In this document: positions 10,626 to 19,243 of the stretch, one piece after another
How the letters are laid out: each line of letters starts with the position of its first letter
Numbering within the stretch: position 1 is the stretch's first letter
Assembly (NCBI RefSeq): GCF_005925325.1
Contig: NZ_SRMP01000006.1
Span: 186,001 to 250,000 of the forward strand
Source: Pedobacter helvus
Lineage (GTDB): Bacteria > Bacteroidota > Bacteroidia > Sphingobacteriales > Sphingobacteriaceae
Reading direction: 5' to 3'
Length of the DNA stretch: 64,000 nt
The notes under the pieces: generated by a model
Database searches by the model: none
What the model was told of the DNA's origin: nothing
What the model saw: the letters and a program-made list of their open reading frames with translations, nothing else
Program-made: the position numbers and the translations under genes

Positions 10626-11039
10626 TTATTGATTGAATTTACTAAAGTCCATGAACAAAATGTTCCATTTATGATTATCCAAATCCGTGAAGCCGCCACC
10701 GTACATCCAACCATCTTTTTCTCCGCCTTTGGCATAAACCTCGGCACCAGCAGCTTTAGCCTTCTCCAATATTTCATCTACTTCAGCTGCGCTCTCGGCA
10801 TCAATAGAAATCAAACATTCAGTCTTATTTTCTATATCAGCAATTTGAAAAGGAGTAAAGCTGTTAAATACTTCTTCGCTAAAAAAGTTGACGATAAAAT
10901 CTTTTTGTCCAATCTTGAAGGAAGCCATAGTTTCACTTTTGGGTGCATGGGTATTTAATGCGAAACCAATTTTGGTGAAAAAATCAGTGGTTTTCTGAAT
11001 ATCCTTAGCAGGCAAATTAAGCCAAATTTCTTTTGTCAT
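10626..11039 (-). CDS. VOC (glyoxalase/bleomycin-resistance) family protein
   Basis: The 137-residue protein has the two beta-alpha-beta-beta-beta modules of the vicinal oxygen chelate fold: an opening KEIWLNLPAKDIQKTTDFFTKIGF and a second half with EKDGWMYGGGFTDLDNHKWNI. The first module resembles the glyoxalase-like lactoylglutathione lyase relatives that often lack glyoxalase I activity. Substrate is not predictable. It is transcribed toward the SRPBCC gene and may share a transcript, although the MITE-like element lies between them. Confidence 0.8.
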   Translation of the reverse strand: MTKEIWLNLPAKDIQKTTDFFTKIGFALNTHAPKSETMASFKIGQKDFIVNFFSEEVFNSFTPFQIADIENKTECLISIDAESAAEVDEILEKAKAAGAEVYAKGGEKDGWMYGGGFTDLDNHKWNILFMDFSKFNQ

Positions 11040-11208
11040 GGTTAATCGGTTTTTGGTATAACCAAATTAAGACAATAATGTTGATGATGAGCGGGTTAAA
11101 AATGACAAGGCACAGGTGTAAACGAGAAAAATTGGCAACCGCGAGGAAGTCCGAATATGAGAATGGATAAATGGTTATCCGATATTAATTAGATCAGCAG
11201 GGATGATA

Positions 11209-11778
11209 CTACTGGTTAAAGCAAGCTCTGCAACGAGGTTCGTAACTATCTTTCTCTCCCAAAAGCACTCTTGATTCACTTGCTGAAGTTCGGTAAGAAT
11301 AAACCGCCGGACTACCACATTGCATACAAACAGCATTAACCTTAGTTACATGTTCGGCAATGGCCATTAGCGCAGGCATTGGTCCAAATGGTTTTCCCAA
11401 GAAATCCATATCTAAACCTGCAATAATTACCCTGATACCCTTTCTCGCTAAAGTGTTGCAAACTTCCGGAAGACCATCATCAAAAAATTGTGCCTCATCA
11501 ATACCTACCACTTGTGTATTAGTGCCTAATAATAAAATGGAAGAAGAATGGTCAACTGGGGTAGATTGTATGGCATTTTTATCGTGAGATACCACTGCGG
11601 TATCGTCATAACGGGTGTCTGTTTTGGGTTTAAAAATTTCTACATTAAGTTTAGCGATCTGTGCTCTCTTTAGCCTCCTGATTAGCTCTTCCGTTTTGCC
11701 AGAAAACATAGAGCCGCAAATTACTTCGATACTGCCACTAAATTCTCCCCGTCTAAAATTTTGCTCGCTAAATAACAT
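11209..11778 (-). CDS. tdk: Thymidine kinase
   Basis: Phosphorylates thymidine with ATP in the salvage pathway. The 189-residue product from the ATG at 11778 begins [13 protein letters not shown]. The P-loop GSMFSGKT is at residues 22-29, the catalytic Glu95 lies in DEAQFF, and four zinc cysteines are at 151, 154, 183 and 186. A longer frame to 11844 exists, but a -7 box (TATATTTG, minus strand) at 11797-11804 lies inside that extension, which supports the shorter start. Divergent from the acidic protein gene at 11942. Confidence 0.95.
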   Translation of the reverse strand: MLFSEQNFRRGEFSGSIEVICGSMFSGKTEELIRRLKRAQIAKLNVEIFKPKTDTRYDDTAVVSHDKNAIQSTPVDHSSSILLLGTNTQVVGIDEAQFFDDGLPEVCNTLARKGIRVIIAGLDMDFLGKPFGPMPALMAIAEHVTKVNAVCMQCGSPAVYSYRTSASESRVLLGEKDSYEPRCRACFNQ

Positions 11779-11796
11779 TGTAAAGGTATTTTTAGC

Positions 11797-11804
11797 CAAA
11801 TATA
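11797..11804 (-). promoter_or_regulatory. -7 promoter box of tdk
   Basis: Minus strand TATATTTG, a full match to TAnnTTTG. It predicts a start near 11790 and a leader of about a dozen bases before the ATG at 11778. Confidence 0.5.
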
Positions 11805-11941
11805 AAAGATTTTTATAGTATTTTTGATTGTCAGTTACCAACATAAAAAGCCAAAACTTTCGTTACAACATTGTGTTTAAGTAATTGTTACAACGTAGTA
11901 GGCTTTGCCTCAGTCGATAATATTAAGAAATAAAATAGCAG

Positions 11942-13033
11942 ATGAAGCAAGAAGCTCTTTTCAAAAAACTAGGAAATATACTTAACGAATTGAACGAACA
12001 GTACCAGTTCTTATCTCAAAACCCAGAGCAGTTAAGCGAATTAGAATTAGAGCTGTTTTTGGCAAATGCCAGTTTCTTAACAGATCATATCCAAATTATC
12101 AAAAAACTAAACTTGCCCGTACAAGTGCCAGTTTTATCGCCAAAAGTTAATGAGGTAGTTCCTGAGCCGGTTGTTGACGAAGAAATAAGTGACGAATTTA
12201 AGGACGTACAGCAAGTAGAAGCAATTACATTTGCGAATGTTGCAGAAGAGGAAGTTGTTGCGCCAGCACCTGTTATTGAAGAGAAAGCAGAAACTCCACA
12301 ACCAGTCTTCCAATTTGAAGAGCCTGTTGTAGAAGTGGAAAAGGAGATTTTTAGATTAGATTCTGAACCAACTCAAACCTTCGAGTTTATCTTAAATAAG
12401 GATAGTTTCAATGAAGATGATAAGTTTGATTTTGAAGAAAAAACCGCGGATCAACTATTTGATAGACCTTTAAGCAAAGAAGAGGCCCTGATTTTGGAAC
12501 AAAAGAAAAAGGTTAAAGAAAACTTGATTCGTGATCCAGAGGAATTAGAAGAAGATGAAGTGGGGCCAGAGCCTTTCTTGGTACATCACGAAGAAGAACC
12601 GGAAGAAATTGAAGCACCTGTTGCTAAAGTTGAGCCGGTAATCGAAGAAAAGCCTGCTCCTGTAGTAGAAGTGAAGAAGTTAGAGGTTGAAACTACTAAG
12701 GTAGAAGTAGAAACATCAACATACAAGCCTACCTTAAATGATCTGTTAGCGGGTAAGAACACGAGCTCTCGTTTAAATGAAACTTCTAGTGCTGTGATCT
12801 CAGATTTAAAAGCTGCCATCAACCTAAATGATAAATTACTCTACATTAAAGATTTGTTTAACGGTTACAATTTAGCTTATGCAGAAGCAATTGATATCGC
12901 TAACAAAATGCCAAATTTTGATGCTGCTGATAATTTCTTCCAAAAGAACTATGCTATAAAAAATAACTGGGCTGATAAACAAGCAACCGTAGATAAGTTT
13001 TATTTATTGTTGAATAAAAGGTTTAGAGACTAA
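11942..13033 (+). CDS. Acidic, largely disordered protein with a conserved C-terminal helical domain
   Basis: The 363-residue protein has three parts. Residues 1-60 form a helical start (ALFKKLGNILNELNEQ). Residues 60-255 are a long low-complexity segment rich in Glu, Pro and Val with repeats such as VEPVIEEKPAP. Residues 256-363 form a helical domain with SDLKAAINLNDKLLYIKDLFNGYNLAY-like sequence and an NNWADKQ motif. The C-terminal domain recurs, in my memory, in many Bacteroidota proteins of unknown function (typical wording GINDRFLFIRELF). No signal peptide or membrane helix is seen, so it is cytoplasmic. It ends just before the rod-shape operon, convergent with rodA. Confidence 0.6.
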   Translation: MKQEALFKKLGNILNELNEQYQFLSQNPEQLSELELELFLANASFLTDHIQIIKKLNLPVQVPVLSPKVNEVVPEPVVDEEISDEFKDVQQVEAITFANVAEEEVVAPAPVIEEKAETPQPVFQFEEPVVEVEKEIFRLDSEPTQTFEFILNKDSFNEDDKFDFEEKTADQLFDRPLSKEEALILEQKKKVKENLIRDPEELEEDEVGPEPFLVHHEEEPEEIEAPVAKVEPVIEEKPAPVVEVKKLEVETTKVEVETSTYKPTLNDLLAGKNTSSRLNETSSAVISDLKAAINLNDKLLYIKDLFNGYNLAYAEAIDIANKMPNFDAADNFFQKNYAIKNNWADKQATVDKFYLLLNKRFRD

Positions 13034-13117
13034 TTAAGGTTATAGGTTTTAAGTGTTATGTAATAAGTTAGTTTTATGAATATCTAACACGTAAAACTTA
13101 TTATTTAAAACGTACAA
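13034..13117. repeat. Short-word quasi-palindromic spacer
   Basis: Words such as GGTTATAGGTTTTAAG and AATAAGTTAG in the left half are answered by CTAACACGTAAAACTTATT and TTTAAAACGT in the right half. It lies between two convergent genes. It shares words with the spacer at 17687-17760. Confidence 0.5.
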
Positions 13118-13119
13118 CA

Positions 13120-14382
13120 TTAAATAAATCCCATTCTGTTGGAATCCAGTTTTAGGAAGATGAACAGCAATATGGTAAAGCTCCATAAAGAAGAGCCTCC
13201 GTAGCTAATAAATGGCAACGGAATACCAATCACCGGCATAATTCCTATCGTCATCCCTATATTGATAAATACGTGGAAGAAGAAGATGCAGGCTATACTG
13301 TAGCCATATACTCTAGAGAAGACAGATCGCTGTCGCTCTGCCATGTTTATAATGCGTAGTAAAAGAAAACAGTAAAGTCCTATTACTACAAAGCAGCCAA
13401 TAAAGCCCCATTCTTCGCCAATGGTAGAAAAGATAAAGTCGGTACTTTGTGCTGGTACATAATCGTATTTAGTTTGTGTACCTTCTAAGTAGCCCCTTCC
13501 GGTAAGTTGACCAGCACCAATCGCAATTTTTGATTGTACTACGTTGTAACCAGCACCTCTATTATCTGTCTTTAAGCCTAGCGTAACTTCAATACGCGTA
13601 CGCTGATGTGGTTTTAACACATTATCGAATAGGTATTTTCCGATAAATAAGTAACAAATTGCTATGATTACAATTATTCCTATATTAATCATTTTTCTTA
13701 CTTTCTTTCTATGAGCGTAAGCAAATATTCCGCCTATAATTAGAATAGAAATAATAAGAATTGAAGTTGACACAAATAGATTGAGAATAAAAAGTAATGC
13801 TGCACCCCAAAAGATAATCAGTAAATTCCCTGGTAAGCCTTCTCTATATAAAGGGAACATGAAGGATAAAAATACAAGCATCGAACCATCATCAGGTTGA
13901 AGCTTGATTAAAGCCATAGGCAGCAATATAATTGCGGCGCAAATTAAAATAGGCTTTAAACTATTTAGCTTTATATTGAAGGAACTAATGTACCTCGCTA
14001 ATAATAGGGCTGTGCCAAATTTGGCGAATTCAGATGGTTGCAAGCGAAAGGAACCAATAGGAATCCACGCTTGGTTACCACCTACATTTCTGCCAACTAC
14101 CAATACGGCGATCAAAAGAATAACGGTTATGCCATAAACTATTGGTGCAAATACACTGAAAAATTTAGCATCTAGTAGAAGAATAGATAAACCTAAAACT
14201 AAACCAGTGATAATAAAGATCAATTGCTTTCCATATTCAGCAGAGAAGCTAAACGTATCGCTGATGTCCGGTTTATATTGTACCGAAAAAATATTGACGA
14301 AACCAACTGCACATAAAGCCATATAAATCAATATGGTGATCCAATCAACATTAAAGAAAAATCTATTATTCTGTTGCTGCAT
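13120..14382 (-). CDS. rodA: Rod-shape peptidoglycan glycosyltransferase RodA
   Basis: SEDS-family glycosyltransferase that polymerises lipid II during side-wall growth, working with PBP2. The 420-residue protein has about ten membrane helices. Diagnostic stretches include GNQAWIPIGSFRLQPSEFAK near 105-125, the QSKIAIGAGQLTGRGYLEGTQ loop, DFIFSTIGEEWGF, and the C-terminal GIPLPFISYGGSS. The start overlaps the end of the PBP2 gene by 17 bases, which indicates coupling. It is the last gene of the mreB-mreC-mreD-PBP2-rodA operon. Confidence 0.95.
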   Translation of the reverse strand: MQQQNNRFFFNVDWITILIYMALCAVGFVNIFSVQYKPDISDTFSFSAEYGKQLIFIITGLVLGLSILLLDAKFFSVFAPIVYGITVILLIAVLVVGRNVGGNQAWIPIGSFRLQPSEFAKFGTALLLARYISSFNIKLNSLKPILICAAIILLPMALIKLQPDDGSMLVFLSFMFPLYREGLPGNLLIIFWGAALLFILNLFVSTSILIISILIIGGIFAYAHRKKVRKMINIGIIVIIAICYLFIGKYLFDNVLKPHQRTRIEVTLGLKTDNRGAGYNVVQSKIAIGAGQLTGRGYLEGTQTKYDYVPAQSTDFIFSTIGEEWGFIGCFVVIGLYCFLLLRIINMAERQRSVFSRVYGYSIACIFFFHVFINIGMTIGIMPVIGIPLPFISYGGSSLWSFTILLFIFLKLDSNRMGFI

Positions 14383-16342
14383 TATTCTTTGGTGCTACGG
14401 CTGTTTTATTAAATTGATTAGTGGCTACTGCAGTTTTTAGCGGAACTGTTTTTTTAGCTGTGTCTACCTTGCTCGTATCTACCTTAGGTTTCTGTTTTGG
14501 TAGTTTGTCTTTTAAAACAGGAAGTAAATTATCAGCTTTATATTGCTCAATGGTTGCGCCGTTAATTCTTCTGCCTTTTAAACTGTCGGTTAAATATTTT
14601 TCGGTGATGAAACTGGCGATTGGCGCAGCATAAGCACCACCATAACCACCATTCTCTACAATTACAGCAATGGCGATTTTTGGATTATCGCGAGGAGCGA
14701 AGCCGATGAAAACGGAGTGGTTTTTACCATGCGTATTTTGTACGGTTCCGGTTTTGCCGCACATTAAAATGTTAGGTATCATAGATTCTCTTGCCGTACC
14801 AATTGGACTGTTTACGGCGTCCTGCATACCATCGATTACCGGACCAAAATGTTTGGCATCTACACCCACATAGTGCTTTTCTTTGTATTTTGGATCGATG
14901 TGTTTATCGTTTCCAATTCCTTTTACCAAATGTGGTTTAATATAATAACCTTTGTTGGCAATGATAGCCATGATATTGGCCATTTGCAGTGGGGTAGTGG
15001 TAATCTCTCCCTGACCAATGCCAACTGATAAAATAGTCCCATAACTCCAATACTTGCTATAACGCTGAGTATAATCTTCTGCGGTAAATAATTTATAACC
15101 TCTTTCACCAGGATAATCAATTCCTAAAGTATCGCCGATGCCAAACTTCCTCACTTTCTCCTGCCATTCATCGTAAGCTTTATGTTGATTTTTCCTGCCT
15201 TTTTTTGTCATTTCTTTTACGAAAAGATTCCAGAAATAAGTATTGCAAGATCTGGCGATACCTCGTCTCAAGGCAATATTTCCATCAACGTGTTCGCATT
15301 TGAACCTCGTTTTTCCTACTTGGTAGTAACCTGGACAGTTGAATGTGGTATTTTCATTAACCAAGCCTTCTTGCAGCGCTATTAAAGCACTAAGCGGTTT
15401 AAACGCAGAACCTGGAGAATATCTACCCTTAATTGGTCGGATGAAGAAAGGACGGTAAGGATTGGAAAAAATCTTCATGTAATTGTTGCCGCTTTCGCTA
15501 CCCACCATCAAATTGGGATCGTAACCCGGACTACTCACAAATGCTAAAACTTCGCCGGTGGCAGGTTCTATAGCAACAATACTTCCAACTTTGTTATTTA
15601 ACAGCTGCTCGCCCAATTTTTGTATTTCAACATCGATAGTAGTAGTGAGTTGTTCTCCAGCTATAGCTAAAGAGTCGAATTTACCATCAGCATAACTCCC
15701 TTGCGCTACGTTTCGAACGTTGTAAAGCATGTTTCTCACGCCTTTTGTTCCGCGTAAATCAGTTTCATATTGCCTTTCTATACCAGATTTACCAATATAA
15801 TCTCCAGGCTTGTAATAACCATGATGTCTTTCTATTTCTGCTTGGCTTACTTCTTTGATGTAACCTAAAAGTTGTCCACCTATACTATCAGGGTAATAGC
15901 GGATAGTCCTCTTTTGTACCTCAAATCCTTTGTAATTCGCCATACGTTCTTGTAACATGGCGTATGTCTGTACAGAAAGCAATTTTTGAAAAATTGAGGA
16001 TTGATATCTTGACTGTACAACAGCTTTATGAAATTTCTTGCGGAAATCTTCCATCGTGATCCCAATAACGTTGCATAATGAAAGAGTATCGAAAGGTAGC
16101 ACTTCGTTAGGCGTTACCATTAAATCATAGGTAGGTTGGTTTTGCGCCAGTACTTTACCTTTTCGATCTGTAATTACACCGCGAGCAGGATAGATGAACT
16201 TTTTACGAAGTGCGTTGTTGTTTGCATCTAAGAAGTATTTATCACTCGCAACCTGTATATAGAAAAGCCTGCCTAACAAAATTAGTGCAAGTAAAACAAA
16301 TAAGCCTTGTATAATATATTTTCTATTAAACAGTTGGTCCAT
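14366..16342 (-). CDS. mrdA: Penicillin-binding protein 2 (elongation transpeptidase)
   Basis: Transpeptidase that crosslinks peptidoglycan in the elongasome. The 658-residue protein has one N-terminal membrane helix (about 10-30), a PBP dimerisation domain, and a transpeptidase domain with Ser312-x-x-Lys315 (GSAFK), the SCN motif in ARSCNTYF, and Lys530-Thr-Gly (CGKTGT). The C-terminal ~60 residues are a Lys/Pro/Thr/Val-rich tail (DTSKVDTAKKT), longer than in E. coli PBP2 and probably unstructured. The start shares one base with the mreD stop. Confidence 0.95.
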   Translation of the reverse strand: MDQLFNRKYIIQGLFVLLALILLGRLFYIQVASDKYFLDANNNALRKKFIYPARGVITDRKGKVLAQNQPTYDLMVTPNEVLPFDTLSLCNVIGITMEDFRKKFHKAVVQSRYQSSIFQKLLSVQTYAMLQERMANYKGFEVQKRTIRYYPDSIGGQLLGYIKEVSQAEIERHHGYYKPGDYIGKSGIERQYETDLRGTKGVRNMLYNVRNVAQGSYADGKFDSLAIAGEQLTTTIDVEIQKLGEQLLNNKVGSIVAIEPATGEVLAFVSSPGYDPNLMVGSESGNNYMKIFSNPYRPFFIRPIKGRYSPGSAFKPLSALIALQEGLVNENTTFNCPGYYQVGKTRFKCEHVDGNIALRRGIARSCNTYFWNLFVKEMTKKGRKNQHKAYDEWQEKVRKFGIGDTLGIDYPGERGYKLFTAEDYTQRYSKYWSYGTILSVGIGQGEITTTPLQMANIMAIIANKGYYIKPHLVKGIGNDKHIDPKYKEKHYVGVDAKHFGPVIDGMQDAVNSPIGTARESMIPNILMCGKTGTVQNTHGKNHSVFIGFAPRDNPKIAIAVIVENGGYGGAYAAPIASFITEKYLTDSLKGRRINGATIEQYKADNLLPVLKDKLPKQKPKVDTSKVDTAKKTVPLKTAVATNQFNKTAVAPKNNAATE

Positions 16343-16857
16343 TAAGCCGATTTTCTATTATGGAAGATAAACTCTACCAATAACACAGTAAATAGTGTAA
16401 ATACCACGCTCAATAAAGTTCTTCCCAGGGTATAAGTTAGTGAGGTAAATTTAAAAGCTTCCAGAAAAAACAACACGACGTGATGAACAAAAATACACAA
16501 TACTGCATATAAAGAAAACCACCTAAAGCCCATATTTCCTAAAGAAGGCTCTGGTTCGTCAATAGCTTCTCTGTTTAAACTCACAGAGATAAAAAGAATT
16601 CTTACAAAAGCTAAAGCTATACAGGCACTAGTGTGTACGCCTAGTGTATCATAAAAAGTGTCTAGGGTTAAACCTGTAATGAATGCGATTACGTAAAGTA
16701 AAAGATTTGGAATATGAAATGGGAGCACTAAAATAAACAGCACATAAATGAAAGGTGTAGATAGGTTATAGAATGCCATGTTTCGCAACAGAAAAATCTG
16801 TACGAACAAAAGAGCGATCCACCTAAAAATATTTATCAATATAGTTCTACTGTTCAT
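16342..16857 (-). CDS. mreD: Rod shape-determining protein MreD
   Basis: A 171-residue inner-membrane protein with about five hydrophobic helices, found between mreC and the PBP2 gene. MreD is weakly conserved, so the assignment rests on topology, size, the FYDTLGVHTSA-type segment near residue 70, and gene order. It overlaps mreC by 11 bases and the PBP2 gene by one, so translation of the block is coupled. It helps tie MreC to the peptidoglycan enzymes. Confidence 0.9.
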   Translation of the reverse strand: MNSRTILINIFRWIALLFVQIFLLRNMAFYNLSTPFIYVLFILVLPFHIPNLLLYVIAFITGLTLDTFYDTLGVHTSACIALAFVRILFISVSLNREAIDEPEPSLGNMGFRWFSLYAVLCIFVHHVVLFFLEAFKFTSLTYTLGRTLLSVVFTLFTVLLVEFIFHNRKSA

Positions 16858-17686
16858 TTTTTACTTCCGTTTGTAAAGATTTTACCTCTTCAGCAAATTT
16901 ATCCTTAACTACATAAACAAATTGTAACGTACTAAAATTATTGAACAAAGTAACTTCCAAAGTCATGAAACTATCGCCAGTACTTACACTGGTATTTGTT
17001 ACTCTACCCACTTCTATTCCTCTAGGGAAACCGCCCGAACCAGATGTAATAATCGTGTCTCCAACTTTAACTTTGTAATGATTGGGGATTTCTTTAACGT
17101 AAGCTTTACGATAATCAAAATTATCATCGCCCCAAACCAAACTACCAAAAGCATTGTCTTTTTTCAAAACTACACTAATTGCAGTTTCTTGATTTAACAA
17201 TGGGCGTATGGTGGCAAAATTTTCAGACACATTTTGTACAAAACCAACTACACCTTTACCTGGAGAAATCACTGCCATGTCTTTCATAATGCCATCTTTA
17301 ATTCCTTTATTGATGGTGATCATGTTGTTGGTTAGGGTAACCGAGTTCTTGAAAACTTTAGCCGAGATTAAGGTATATTGTTGGTGATTGATGGTGTCTT
17401 TTACTTTCGTAACTTGAGTACTATCTATCGCATTTATGGCGAGTAATTGCGTTTTTAACGCAGCATTTTCTGCTGCCAAACTATCATTTACCTGTACCAG
17501 GTTGAGGTAACGCTTAACCACATTTAGTCGTTTATAAGCAGTACCTACAATTTCATTGGTAGAACTAAAAGTTACGCTACGTTGGTATACATTATTTCTA
17601 ATCGTTAAAATAATGCCAACGGTAAAAAAGATGATAAAAAAGAAAAATGCGTTGTATCTGCTAAGAAAAATCCAAAGGTTACGCAT
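16847..17686 (-). CDS. mreC: Rod shape-determining protein MreC
   Basis: The 279-residue protein has one N-terminal membrane helix (about 10-28), a coiled coil around residues 55-90 (LVQVNDSLAAENAALKTQL), and the beta-rich MreC domain with ITINKGIKDGI, GVVGFV and TSGSGGFPRGIEVG. It is a periplasmic organiser of the elongasome that contacts PBP2. A 74-base repeat-like spacer separates it from mreB. Confidence 0.95.
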   Translation of the reverse strand: MRNLWIFLSRYNAFFFFIIFFTVGIILTIRNNVYQRSVTFSSTNEIVGTAYKRLNVVKRYLNLVQVNDSLAAENAALKTQLLAINAIDSTQVTKVKDTINHQQYTLISAKVFKNSVTLTNNMITINKGIKDGIMKDMAVISPGKGVVGFVQNVSENFATIRPLLNQETAISVVLKKDNAFGSLVWGDDNFDYRKAYVKEIPNHYKVKVGDTIITSGSGGFPRGIEVGRVTNTSVSTGDSFMTLEVTLFNNFSTLQFVYVVKDKFAEEVKSLQTEVKNEQ

Positions 17687-17760
17687 TTAGGTATTAGGTT
17701 ATAAGTTATATGTTGTAAGTTACAAGACTTAAAACTTATAACCTACAACCTATAACTCGA
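17687..17760. repeat. Short-word quasi-palindromic spacer between mreB and mreC
   Basis: The left half repeats TTAGGTTATAAGTTATATG-like words and the right half repeats the complements (CTTATAACCTACAACC). The two halves can fold into a long imperfect hairpin. It sits inside an operon, so it is transcribed. Confidence 0.6.
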
Positions 17761-18783
17761 TTATTGCATTAAGAATTTATAATTTCCAATGTTTTTCAGG
17801 GCGATACCCGTACCACGTACAACCGCACGTAAAGGATCTTCGGCAACGTGAACAGGCAATTTAGTTTTTGCAGCCACACGTTTGTCCAAACCTCTTAACA
17901 AAGCACCACCACCGGTTAAGTAAATACCAGTTTGGTAAATATCAGCAGAAAGTTCTGGCGGAGTAATCTCCAAAGCTTTCAAAATCGCTTCTTCAATTTT
18001 AGAGATCGATTTATCCAAGCAGTGCGCAATTTCAGTGTATGAAACTGTGATTTGTTTAGGCACACCAGTCATTAGATCTCTACCTTGAACGGCAAAATCA
18101 GCAGGTGGATCGCTCAATTCTGGTAACGCAGCACCAACTTCAATTTTGATTTTTTCTGCAGTACGGTCACCAATCATAATGTTATGCTGACGACGGATGT
18201 AATTCACGATATCCGAATCGAAATTATCTCCAGCCACACGAATAGATTGGTCGCAAACGATCCCCGAAAGTGCAATAACCGCAATTTCAGTAGTACCACC
18301 ACCAATATCGATAATCATGTTACCCATTGGTTCTTCCACATCAATACCAATACCTACAGCAGCGGCCATTGGCTCGTGGATCAAGTAAACTTCCTTCGCA
18401 CCAGCAATTTCTGCACTATCCCTAACCGCACGTTTCTCTACTTCTGTAATACCAGAAGGAATACAAATCACCATTCTCAACGAAGGGAACATCCATCCTT
18501 TACCACCGTTTAGCATACGGATCATCCCTTTAATCATGGCTTCAGCAGCGTTAAAATCTGCGATTACACCATCTTTCAAAGGTCTAACGGTTCTAATGTT
18601 ATCGTGGGTTTTACCCTCCATTTGCATCGCCTGACGGCCGATCGCTATAATTTTATTTGTCGATCTGTCGAAAGCCACAATAGAAGGCTCATCAACAACT
18701 ACTTTATCGTTATGTATAATAAGGGTATTCGCAGTGCCAAGGTCAATGGCAACTTCTTGCGTAAACCAATTAAATAATCCCAT
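17761..18783 (-). CDS. mreB: Rod shape-determining protein MreB (bacterial actin)
   Basis: Actin-like ATPase that forms membrane-bound filaments and directs side-wall synthesis. The 340-residue chain shows phosphate-1 (DLGTANT), the GIDVEEPMGNMIIDIGGGTTEIA phosphate-2 region near 148-170, and the adenosine motif GGGALLRG near 293-300. Length is typical. It is the first gene of the shape operon; the 460 bases upstream to purH hold only repeats and the promoter region. Confidence 0.97.
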   Translation of the reverse strand: MGLFNWFTQEVAIDLGTANTLIIHNDKVVVDEPSIVAFDRSTNKIIAIGRQAMQMEGKTHDNIRTVRPLKDGVIADFNAAEAMIKGMIRMLNGGKGWMFPSLRMVICIPSGITEVEKRAVRDSAEIAGAKEVYLIHEPMAAAVGIGIDVEEPMGNMIIDIGGGTTEIAVIALSGIVCDQSIRVAGDNFDSDIVNYIRRQHNIMIGDRTAEKIKIEVGAALPELSDPPADFAVQGRDLMTGVPKQITVSYTEIAHCLDKSISKIEEAILKALEITPPELSADIYQTGIYLTGGGALLRGLDKRVAAKTKLPVHVAEDPLRAVVRGTGIALKNIGNYKFLMQ

Positions 18784-18947
18784 GTAAAAGGTATGTTATT
18801 GTATGTATTAACAAAAATGTCTAATATCTTAAATGTAAAATTAGACAAAATATTATATTAAGTTTCTTTTTTTCTCTTTGAAAATCAAAACCGGTAATGC
18901 TTTTTAAAGTTAGTCCCGCTTTACGCTGTAATCTTTTTGAAAACCTC

Positions 18948-19013
18948 TGTCATCCTGAGCTTGTCGAAGGATTTGTTTCATAGCTTGCAAGGCTTCGATA
19001 AACTCAGCCTGAC
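18948..19013. repeat. Intergenic palindromic element, TGTCATCCTGAGCTTGTCGAAG family
   Basis: The left arm (from 18948) and the right arm (ending near 19013) are inverted copies with four mismatches over about 21 bases: GTCATCCTGAG..TCGAAG against the complement of CTTCGATAAACTCAG. This word is widely dispersed in Bacteroidota intergenic DNA. A plus-strand frame across it (18937-19221) is an artefact. Confidence 0.7.
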
Positions 19014-19052
19014 AACTAAATTCAACTTCAGTCAAAAAGTATTTCCGCTTCA

Positions 19053-19236
19053 ATCGGGTTTAGTTAGGTCGGGTTTAGTGTTTCAAATTTTCCTCCCCTG
19101 CCTCCTCCAAAGGGGGATATTCCTCATAGTTTCAAATGCCCCTCTCTGCCTGTTGGCTCTCCCCAAAAGGGAGAGAAAAGCTCTTAGGGATGTTCCGTGC
19201 TTTTGGGTCACTAATCCCTAACTCCTGATCCCTGAC
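19053..19236. repeat. Composite repeat region upstream of mreB and downstream of purH
   Basis: Within the 460-base gap this part has a direct repeat TCGGGTTTAGT (near 19056 and 19073), pyrimidine-rich hairpins (CTCTCCC/GGGAGAG at 19159-19177, and a CCTCC..GGGGG pair near 19098-19118), and a run of repeated CCCTAACTCCTGAT words at 19205-19236. No gene is seen. Confidence 0.5.
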
Positions 19237-19243
19237 CCCTAAA

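Noticed and set aside
10629..10958. 109-codon plus-strand frame opposite the VOC gene
   Set aside because: The VOC family pattern on the minus strand explains the region; the opposite frame has no recognisable features.
11100..11170. GCGAGGAAGTCCGAA resembling the RNase P RNA core GAGGAAAGTCCGGGC
   Set aside because: The match is short and imperfect, and the ~170-base gap has neither room nor the other conserved RNase P regions.
18937..19221. Plus-strand frame of 94 codons upstream of mreB
   Set aside because: It runs through dispersed palindromic repeats (the GTCATCCTGAG family and CTCCCC hairpins), has no start signal, and the product is composed of repeat-encoded sequence.
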